Of a DNA stretch of 20,053 nucleotides, positions 14,824 through 20,053 are shown one piece after another; position 1 is the first letter of the stretch; each line of letters begins with the position of its first letter. A program made the position numbers and the translations under genes. The DNA is from JBFGSX01 sp041581335 (GTDB lineage Archaea; Thermoplasmatota; E2; JACPAO01; JAHFTW01). The notes beneath the pieces are model-generated. The model saw only the letters and a program-made list of their open reading frames with translations, had not been told where the DNA came from and ran no database searches. The stretch covers positions 1 through 20,053 of the forward strand of contig JBFIDG010000023.1 of the NCBI GenBank assembly GCA_041581335.1. The letters run 5' to 3'.

Positions 14824-15296
14824 CACGTCTCCTTGAGGGCCAACATCCAGCGATCGCGGCGCCCTTCGACGGCGTCGTCGCCAAGCCAGTGCGCATCGAA
14901 CTCATCCAGGTCCAGCATGGTCTCCGGGCCGGCCCAGGGGTCGTTGAGGATGATGCGGTCGGACTTGATGGCCGCAACGACCGCGTAGTGATCGGTGTCT
15001 TCCATGGCGAGCCAGTAGCAGACGATGACGATGTGTCCGGTGGCCATGGCCTCGCGGATGTCTGCAAGAGTGGTGTCCGTGTGCTTCACGTAGGCGATGA
15101 GGCCGAGTTCATCGGCGAACCTGTACATCATGCGCTGGCGGGTGCCGATGTCTTCCCTCGTGCCCATGGCGCTGGCGAGCTCAGCCTCAGGAAGCCGGAG
15201 CCCTACGAGGCCGTCCAAGGCCATCTTCATGGCGGCGGGGCCGCAGGTATAGTCGGTCAACTGCGTGTGGTGAGCGATCTCCACGGATGTGTCCAC
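14823..15296 (-). CDS. C39-like cysteine peptidase domain protein
   Basis: Small papain-fold protein of 157 aa consistent with the peptidase C39-like family. The catalytic arrangement is visible: Gln12 and Cys18 in TQLTDYTCGPAAMKMAL, His103 in EDTDHYAVVAAI, and Asp119 in ILNDPWAGP. No signal peptide, membrane segment or ABC-transporter domain is attached, so it is a stand-alone, probably cytoplasmic peptidase. The start is GTG at 15296; no ATG precedes the conserved Gln-Cys block. TTCATC on the minus strand lies about 29 nt upstream and resembles the window's TTTATC promoters. The stop overlaps the start of the DUF155-like gene, suggesting joint action. Substrate unknown. Confidence 0.75.
   Translation of the reverse strand: MDTSVEIAHHTQLTDYTCGPAAMKMALDGLVGLRLPEAELASAMGTREDIGTRQRMMYRFADELGLIAYVKHTDTTLADIREAMATGHIVIVCYWLAMEDTDHYAVVAAIKSDRIILNDPWAGPETMLDLDEFDAHWLGDDAVEGRRDRWMLALKET
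14829..14834 (-). promoter_or_regulatory. Ribosome binding site of the DUF155-like gene
   Basis: AAGGAG on the minus strand, inside the last codons of the C39-like gene, with five bases to the ATG at 14823. It is the clearest Shine-Dalgarno sequence in the window and fixes the start at 14823 against a GTG one codon upstream. Confidence 0.6.
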
Positions 15297-15358
15297 TGTG
15301 TTTGTTTCTGGCGTTCCACGTGGATGAACTTATGCCCGCCCGACCAGCTCTTGCAGCC

Positions 15359-15763
15359 ATGGGTGCTGAACATGTCAACTTGGTCGCGGCGACGTCTCCC
15401 GCCTTCCAGGCCTTGCACGCCGACATCCATGCCGCGGTCCTGCGATGTTTCCCGGACGCCCGACCCGTCGTCGCATTCGGCATGGCGGCCTTCCAGGTCC
15501 CGTTGCCAGACCCACCCGCCGCAGACACCTGGATCGGCACACAACCCCGCACGCATCTGACCGTGGCCCCGACCGAGAAGAAGGCGGGCATCACGGTGCA
15601 TGTCTGGCACCCCAACCGACCCTCGCTCCTGGCCGACAACGCGGCGTGGCTCAAGGAGGCGGGTTTCAAGCCGATGGTCGGCTGCTTGCAGTGGAACCGC
15701 AAGGCGCCGTTCCCGATGGATGCCTTCGAGAAACTACTGCATGCAGCCAAAGCGGCCATGTGA
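15359..15763 (+). CDS. DUF1801 (YdhG-like) protein
   Basis: Protein of 134 aa from the chosen start. The conserved pattern of DUF1801 is visible: VLRCFPDARPVVAFGMAAFQ near the N-terminus, a middle region ending ITVHVWHP, and a C-terminal GCLQWNRKAPFPMDAFEKLL resembling the family's final strand and helix. It is soluble; no biochemical role is established for the family to my knowledge. The ATG at 15359 is preferred because CTTATG sits about 27 nt upstream and because starting at 15332 leaves only 35 nt for two divergent promoters. The alternative at 15332 adds nine residues and cannot be excluded. Divergent from the C39-like gene. Confidence 0.7.
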   Translation: MGAEHVNLVAATSPAFQALHADIHAAVLRCFPDARPVVAFGMAAFQVPLPDPPAADTWIGTQPRTHLTVAPTEKKAGITVHVWHPNRPSLLADNAAWLKEAGFKPMVGCLQWNRKAPFPMDAFEKLLHAAKAAM

Positions 15764-15805
15764 GCCACCGCAATGCCTATGCAGACCCGGCGCGACTCGC
15801 ATCCT

Positions 15806-16606
15806 ATGCGCTGGATCGTTCTCCTCCTGATCGCCACCACGCTTGCCGGCTGCGCAAGCGACGCTCCGCTTGTGACCGACTCCGACGGCGACGGTTACGA
15901 TGACGACACCGAGATCGCGGCCGGCTCCGACCCCTACAACGCCACGTCCGTCCCCGTCGTGGTCGAACCCGTGCCCGCCGTCCAGTGGCCCGCTTGGGGC
16001 GACCTGGCCAGCGCCACCATCCGCCCCGGCGCCAGCCTCGGCGGCTTCTGCACATTCAATTTCCTCTACGAAGCGCCCAACGGCACCGGCTACATCGGTA
16101 CCGCCGCCCACTGTACCGACATCGGCGACCGCGTGACCATTCCGGGCACCGGCGAGATCGGCACGGTCGTCTACGACTCCGATGACCATGGCAGCGGCGT
16201 GGACTTCAGCCTCATCCAGCTGGATGACGACGCCATCTCCAAGGCACACCCACAGATGTTCGGCTTCGTCGGCCCGACCGGCTACATGAACGTCTCCGAC
16301 CTGGCCGTGGGCGACCTCATCCACCTGCACGGCTACGGCGTGGTGCTCGGCCAGAACGACGTCACCCGCGACCGCTCCGGTGTCCTCGTGGACTGGAACG
16401 AGGACGAATACAACGTCGACATGCCAGCGGTGAACGGCGACTCCGGCAGCGCGCTCCTGCACGATTCCGGCAAGGCGTTCGGGATCATCAGCCGCTACGG
16501 CATCGCCAACACGCCGCCCAGCACCGACCAGGGCCCGTTGATGCCTTACATCTTCCGCGAACTCGAGAAGGCAGGCTTCGGAGACGTCCGCCTTGCCACC
16601 ATCTGA
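15806..16606 (+). CDS. Trypsin-like serine protease lipoprotein, copy 2
   Basis: Paralogue of the protease at 13028, 266 aa. The signal peptide MRWIVLLLIATTLAGC ends in a lipobox Cys16, followed by DSDGDGYDDDTEIAAGSDP (25-43), again thrombospondin type 3-like. The catalytic triad is His102 in GTAAHCT, Asp133 in GVDFSLIQLDD and Ser213 in GDSGSALL; Cys82 and Cys103 could form the usual disulfide. Unlike copy 1 it lacks the later cysteine pair, so the second disulfide seems lost or not acquired. The ATG at 15806 gives the signal peptide, and CCTATG 27 nt upstream is a possible TATA element. Its 3' end overlaps the alaX start by 14 nt. Confidence 0.9.
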   Translation: MRWIVLLLIATTLAGCASDAPLVTDSDGDGYDDDTEIAAGSDPYNATSVPVVVEPVPAVQWPAWGDLASATIRPGASLGGFCTFNFLYEAPNGTGYIGTAAHCTDIGDRVTIPGTGEIGTVVYDSDDHGSGVDFSLIQLDDDAISKAHPQMFGFVGPTGYMNVSDLAVGDLIHLHGYGVVLGQNDVTRDRSGVLVDWNEDEYNVDMPAVNGDSGSALLHDSGKAFGIISRYGIANTPPSTDQGPLMPYIFRELEKAGFGDVRLATI

Positions 16607-17318
16607 GCGGCTCTGGATCACCGACCCCCGCCGCGTCACTTGCCTCGCCAACGTGACGCAGGTCAAGGGGACCCAGTTCACCGTCGACCGCGCCTTGTTC
16701 GCGCCACGCAGCAAGGCCTGCCGACACCCCCAATACGCCGACGAAGGCACCGTCTGGTGGGACGGCGAGAAGCGCCGCTTGGCATCGGTACGCGAACGGG
16801 GCGGCGAGGTCTGGTACGAGCTGCGTGGCACCGTGCCGACGGTGGGCGTGGAGCTACAATGCCAACTCGACCAGGACATCCGCAACCTGAGCGACCGGGC
16901 GCACACGGCGATGCATCTGCTGATCGATGCGCTGCGCCAGGTCGGCGCGCCACCCATGACCGCCGACCCGGAGGTCAAAGGTGGCGGCTGCTTCCGGATC
17001 ACGCTGGCGTGGGGCCCTCCGCCGACGATGCTCGCCGAGGCATTGCAGGTCGCGCAGCGCGCCGTAGAAGCGGATCTCCTGGTCGCCCGCGCGTACGCGC
17101 CGAAGGCTGAGATCAGTCGCTTCGTGACGCCGCAGACGTTCCAACCACCCGAGCCCGTGCCTGGGCCGGAGGTCATCTCGGTCGTCAAGGTCGGCGAGCG
17201 CTGCGCCTACCCATGCGATGGGACGCATGTGGACCGGACCAGCCGCATCGGCAAGCTCGTCGTGGCCCACGCACGCGCCGGCAAGGATGGCTTTGTCATC
17301 GTCGGCCGGGTCCGTTAA
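16593..17318 (+). CDS. alaX: AlaX-type trans-editing alanyl-tRNA hydrolase
   Basis: Free-standing editing domain that hydrolyses wrongly charged tRNA-Ala (for example with serine or glycine). The 241-residue protein has the zinc-site signature: H104-x3-H108 in DRAHTAMHLL and C208-x3-H212 in CDGTHVDRTSRIG, matching the AlaRS editing family. The catalytic aminoacylation domain of AlaRS is absent. The TTG at 16593 is used as start because LWITDPRRVTCLANV matches the family's first strand and a GGAG at 16580-16583 precedes it; no ATG is available nearer. It overlaps the protease gene by 14 nt, which suggests co-transcription. Its stop codon TAA and that of the convergent small membrane gene share the bases TTAA. 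Confidence 0.88.
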   Translation: MPPSERLWITDPRRVTCLANVTQVKGTQFTVDRALFAPRSKACRHPQYADEGTVWWDGEKRRLASVRERGGEVWYELRGTVPTVGVELQCQLDQDIRNLSDRAHTAMHLLIDALRQVGAPPMTADPEVKGGGCFRITLAWGPPPTMLAEALQVAQRAVEADLLVARAYAPKAEISRFVTPQTFQPPEPVPGPEVISVVKVGERCAYPCDGTHVDRTSRIGKLVVAHARAGKDGFVIVGRVR

Positions 17319-17503
17319 GGTCCCGGCTCGTCGCCTTGCTTGCGACGGACGAGGTATGGAACCAGCGCTACGATGAACAGTGCCGGGACGATGAACGCCC
17401 GCCAGTCCCATTGCACCGCGATGCCGATGACGGCGGCGATGACCGCCAGCGGCACCAGGATCAGCAAATAGGACCAAGGGGCCTTGAGACGGATGTCCGC
17501 CAT
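17315..17503 (-). CDS. 62-residue two-helix membrane protein coupled to proS
   Basis: Small protein whose ATG (17503-17501) overlaps the proS stop codon (TGATG). It has two hydrophobic helices, about residues 12-30 and 35-52, flanked by a short N-terminal stretch containing Lys/Arg and a basic RRKQGDEPGP tail, so a membrane hairpin with both ends on one side is likely. I do not recognise a family. The position directly behind proS on the same strand argues for coupled translation. The last four bases are shared with the end of the convergent alaX gene. The reading frame is convincing because of start overlap and hydrophobic pattern, though short. Confidence 0.6.
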   Translation of the reverse strand: MADIRLKAPWSYLLILVPLAVIAAVIGIAVQWDWRAFIVPALFIVALVPYLVRRKQGDEPGP

Positions 17504-18966
17504 CAGTACGTGCGCGCGAAGCGCAGCGTGTCCTTGGCGTCGTTCTGGCAGACAGCGCATGGCGCGGCATCGAAGGTCTCGTCGACCGGGATGCCGAGCG
17601 TCTTGATGTCGAGGCTCTTTTCGACCTCGGCGGCACAGGTGTCGGAGCAGATCGCCATGCTGAGGATGAAGCCGACGTCTTCGCTGCCGTCGATCTTGCG
17701 GGCATCGTCCAGGGTGGCGCACGACTTGACGCGGCTCTGCATGAACGCCACCTGCGTGTCAAAGAGCGCCTGCTGGATGTCGGCCAGAAGCGCGTTGACG
17801 CCTTCGACCAGTTCGGCACGGGCGATCGGTTTCTTGCCTTCTTTGCCCATGTCGCGGCGGGCCGCGAAGACACTGTCGTTCTCGACGTCGCGGGGACCGA
17901 CCTCGAGGCGAAGCGGGACGCCACGGACTTCCCAGTGGAAGTATTTCTCGCCGGCGCTGCGGTCGCGCTCGTCGACCTTGACACGGAGACCGGCGGCCTC
18001 TAGGGTCTTGGCGACGTCGCGGGCGTAGTCTTCGACGACGGTCTTGTCGCCCTTGAAGATGACCGGGACGACGACGACCTGGATGGGGGCGATCTCCGGC
18101 GGCATGATGAGGCCGCGGTCGTCACCGTGGCAACCCACGACGGCGCCGACGAGGCGCTCGCTCATGCCGTAGGTGGTCTGGTGGGCGTGTTGTTGGCCAC
18201 CTTCGGCGGCCTCGAACGTCATGTCGTAGGCCTTGGCGAAGTTGGTGCCGTAGTAGTGGACCGTCGCGCATTGTAGGGTGCGGCCGCTGGGCATGATGAC
18301 GTCGGCGCCGGTAGAGTCGACGGCGCCGGGGAACTTGTCCCAGTCGGGGCGCTTGCTCTGGAGGGCGGGCAGCGCCAGGCGGTCGTAGACGCTCTTGACG
18401 ATCTGCAGGTCGAGGGCCACGTGTTCACGGGCGTCGGCCTCGTTGGCGAAGACACTGTGGTCTTCGAAGAAATGGATCTCACGGACACGCATGAAGGCGC
18501 GGGTCTGCTTGGTCTCATAGCGGAAGACGTTGCAGATCTGGTAGGTCTTGAGGGGCAGGTCGTTGTGCGAGCGGATCCACAGGGGGAAGATCTCGTACAT
18601 GGCGCACTCACTGGTCGGGCGGACGACCCAGCGTTCACCGTCGGGCAGCTCGTTCTCGCCGGCGTGCGTGACCCAGAAGACCTCGCCGCCGAAGCCCTTG
18701 ATCTGGTCGGCTTCCTTCATGAAGAGCTTCTCAGGGATCAGGAGCGGGAAACTGACCTCGTCGTGGTGGGTGCGGGCCATCTCGGCGCGGGTGAAGGCGT
18801 CGATCTGGCTCATGATCTTCTGGCCGTATGGGCGCCAGATGTTCATGCCCTTGATGGGGTAGCGCTTGTCCGTCAGTTCCGCGAGTTCGACGACCTCATT
18901 GTACCACTCCATGAAGTCCTCGGACTTGGGCGGGAGCCCACGGGTCTGTTCGACGGCCTTGACCAT
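17503..18966 (-). CDS. proS: Prolyl-tRNA synthetase, archaeal/eukaryal type
   Basis: Class II synthetase charging tRNA-Pro, 487 aa. RPTSE (116-120), then CNVFRYETKQTRAFMRVREIHFFEDH around 145-170, is the core motif 2 region, and GCHGDDRGLIMPPEIAP marks motif 3 and the anticodon-binding junction. The archaeal/eukaryal class has no INS editing insertion between motifs 2 and 3, and none is seen. The C-terminal extension carries CSDTC and CAVC, an evident zinc site, and ends in Tyr, as in thermophilic relatives. The ATG at 18966 (MVKAVEQTRG) was chosen; an upstream extension would include promoter bases. TTTTGATA lies about 26 nt before it. The gene is followed by a coupled small membrane gene. 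Confidence 0.97.
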   Translation of the reverse strand: MVKAVEQTRGLPPKSEDFMEWYNEVVELAELTDKRYPIKGMNIWRPYGQKIMSQIDAFTRAEMARTHHDEVSFPLLIPEKLFMKEADQIKGFGGEVFWVTHAGENELPDGERWVVRPTSECAMYEIFPLWIRSHNDLPLKTYQICNVFRYETKQTRAFMRVREIHFFEDHSVFANEADAREHVALDLQIVKSVYDRLALPALQSKRPDWDKFPGAVDSTGADVIMPSGRTLQCATVHYYGTNFAKAYDMTFEAAEGGQQHAHQTTYGMSERLVGAVVGCHGDDRGLIMPPEIAPIQVVVVPVIFKGDKTVVEDYARDVAKTLEAAGLRVKVDERDRSAGEKYFHWEVRGVPLRLEVGPRDVENDSVFAARRDMGKEGKKPIARAELVEGVNALLADIQQALFDTQVAFMQSRVKSCATLDDARKIDGSEDVGFILSMAICSDTCAAEVEKSLDIKTLGIPVDETFDAAPCAVCQNDAKDTLRFARTY

Positions 18967-18987
18967 GGGCGGCGCGAGACGTGGTCG

Positions 18988-18995
18988 TATCAAAA
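18988..18995 (-). promoter_or_regulatory. TATA-like promoter element of proS
   Basis: The minus strand reads TTTTGATA, centred about 26 nt before the proS ATG. The surrounding 81-nt spacer to the upstream gene is otherwise GC-rich, so this is its likely promoter and predicts a leaderless mRNA. Confidence 0.5.
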
Positions 18996-19047
18996 GGGGT
19001 GCGTTCGCTGCGGTCACGACCGGTCCCGAGCGCGGGCCGATGCACGG

Positions 19048-19950
19048 TCACCAGTTCAGGGCGTGGTCGAGACGGCGCACTTCGTCGTTGGCCACACGCT
19101 GTTCGATTCGCGTGTCGGCGAAGCGTTGGCGATGGTCCATCAAGAACACCTCCAGGGCGCGGGGCGGCAAGCCGGTGATGCGGCTGACGGCGCGCGTGGC
19201 CGTTTCGCCTTCGTAGGCGTCCAGCATGGCCGCGACCGCCTTGGCACGAGCGGGGCTGAGACCGATGCCCTCGAGCGCCGCGGAGACCTCCTTTGAGGGC
19301 ACGTGGCGCAACGGGACCTCGCGGCCGGTGGCTTCCTCGATAGCACCCGCCACGTCCGGCAGACTCCAGGCCGTGGGGCCTGTCAGGACCTGGGTCTCCC
19401 CTTGATGGATGGGGCGTTGTAGGACATTGACGGTGGCATCGGCGACGTCGCGGACGTCGATGAACGCGATATGGGGGTCATGGTCCGGGACGATGAGCGG
19501 GAAGCCGGCCCGGATGCTCGGGGCGAACAACAAGAGGTCCTGCATCAACAGGTGGCTTTGCAGGATCGTATGGCTGAGGCCCGAGTCCCGAAGTGCCTCG
19601 TCGCCGCGTCCATGATGGGCCAGGAACGCGTCGTCGCTGTACGGGTCGGCCCCGTGGATGGAGAGGCGGATGACCCGGCCGATCCCGACGCGGCCCGCTT
19701 CGGCGATGATCGCGGCCTCATCGAGGGCCCGCTCGCCTGGGCCTTCGGGTATCAAGAGCAGGGCGCGGCCGAGGGCCATCGCAGCACCGGCTTCGCCGCG
19801 CCGATCCAGAGGGATGGGTGTGGCCATTGGTGCCACCGCCGAGGCCTCCTGCGGGGTCGCTCCTAGGACCCCGATCCGGTGACCCATGTCGTGGAGCCGG
19901 CGGGCCACGAGCCGGCCGAGCAGCCCACCTTGACGTGAGAGGATGAACAT
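19048..19950 (-). CDS. NmrA-like NAD(P)-binding protein
   Basis: Rossmann-fold protein of 300 aa in the atypical short-chain dehydrogenase group. NmrA-like elements are HTILQSHLLMQDLLLFAPSI (the family's T-I-L-R-x-x-x-x-M-x-N-L block), then AFIDVRDVADATVNVL and VLTGPTAWSLPDVAGAIEEA, where the usual substrate-side domain begins. The N-terminal MFILSRQGGLLGRLVARRL should hold the glycine-rich loop, but its first Gly is replaced by Arg, so cofactor binding may be altered. The ATG at 19950 is fixed by a stop codon four codons upstream in the same frame. No convincing promoter was found. Substrate and role are unknown; it could be a regulator rather than an enzyme. Confidence 0.8.
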   Translation of the reverse strand: MFILSRQGGLLGRLVARRLHDMGHRIGVLGATPQEASAVAPMATPIPLDRRGEAGAAMALGRALLLIPEGPGERALDEAAIIAEAGRVGIGRVIRLSIHGADPYSDDAFLAHHGRGDEALRDSGLSHTILQSHLLMQDLLLFAPSIRAGFPLIVPDHDPHIAFIDVRDVADATVNVLQRPIHQGETQVLTGPTAWSLPDVAGAIEEATGREVPLRHVPSKEVSAALEGIGLSPARAKAVAAMLDAYEGETATRAVSRITGLPPRALEVFLMDHRQRFADTRIEQRVANDEVRRLDHALNW

Positions 19951-20053
19951 GATGCAGCCTTAGCTCCGGGGCCATCATGGGTATGGGTATCGGCCGGGGC
20001 GGTTGGGGCCTAAGGGCAGCCGGGCACCGGCATGGTCTTGCCTGGGTGGCCGC
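19951..20053. other. G-rich right edge of the window
   Basis: These 103 bases precede the NmrA-like gene. Four G-runs (GGG-TAT-GGG, then GGGG at 19996-19999 and 20005-20008) are separated by 3, 8 and 5 bases, so a four-stranded G structure on the plus strand is possible but one loop is long. No gene is supportable; short open frames on both strands run off the edge. Confidence 0.35.

Noticed and set aside
15734..17188. 484-codon minus-strand open frame
   Set aside because: Antisense to the second trypsin-like lipoprotein and alaX, both with clear catalytic motifs.
16854..17984. 376-codon minus-strand open frame
   Set aside because: It overlaps alaX antisense and proS in another frame; its first part is Ser/Arg-rich noise. 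The zinc motifs of both real genes are intact.
19977..20053. Plus-strand frame MGMGIGRGGWG running off the right edge
   Set aside because: Only 25 codons, Gly/Arg-rich, no promoter or ribosome binding site; cannot be told from chance in G-rich DNA.
20010..20053. Possible C-terminus of a minus-strand gene (GHPGKTMPVPGCP then stop)
   Set aside because: Thirteen residues with no recognisable motif are too few to support a gene.
1..20053. tRNA, rRNA, CRISPR arrays, insertion sequences, prophage
   Set aside because: Visual scan found no T-loop-like arms outside coding genes, no regularly spaced repeats, no transposase or integrase and no terminal repeats. A covariance-model search would be decisive for RNA genes.

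Overview
The window is a gene-dense, GC-rich archaeal chromosome segment. The archaeal assignment rests on several genes read directly: a membrane-anchored LonB-type Lon protease, an archaeal-type NMN adenylyltransferase (NadM), an AK6/Fap7-type adenylate kinase, an archaeal/eukaryal-type prolyl-tRNA synthetase with a C-terminal cysteine-rich tail, a cis-prenyltransferase with the DGNRR signature, and a CDP-alcohol phosphatidyltransferase of the archaetidylinositol-phosphate synthase kind. Several start codons follow a TTTATC-like element by only about 25-30 nt, which fits TATA-box promoters and leaderless mRNAs. A euryarchaeal lineage such as Thermoplasmatota seems the best guess, but that placement is inference. 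No rRNA, tRNA, CRISPR array, insertion sequence or phage gene was seen.

Left part (1-7116). A leftward cluster runs glyA, AK6-like kinase, CDP-alcohol phosphatidyltransferase and a secreted M14 zinc carboxypeptidase that leaves the window at base 1. Divergent from glyA is an uncharacterised helical protein whose 3' end overlaps the convergent DNA polymerase IV gene by 61 nt. Divergent from the polymerase are two coupled DUF4234-type small membrane proteins, followed by a cis-prenyltransferase.

Middle (7123-11520). A leftward operon contains lonB, nadM, pncC (CinA C-terminal domain) and a four-helix membrane protein. Its junctions abut or overlap (TGAATG, ATGA, TGATG), so translation is probably coupled. 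NadM and PncC both act on nicotinamide mononucleotide. Divergent from lonB is a TPR-like protein behind a 238-nt spacer that contains inverted and tandem repeats. A 229-nt convergent gap with GC-rich hairpins follows.

Right part (11521-20053). This begins with an exported-protein neighbourhood: an LVIVD-repeat lipoprotein and two paralogous trypsin-like lipoproteases carrying a calcium-binding-like D-rich segment. Between the two proteases lie a coupled C39-like peptidase/DUF155-like pair and a DUF1801 protein. The second protease overlaps a trans-editing AlaX gene. AlaX converges with a 62-aa membrane protein coupled to proS, the two genes sharing a TTAA stop. An NmrA-like oxidoreductase follows proS on the same strand, and about 100 G-rich bases close the window.
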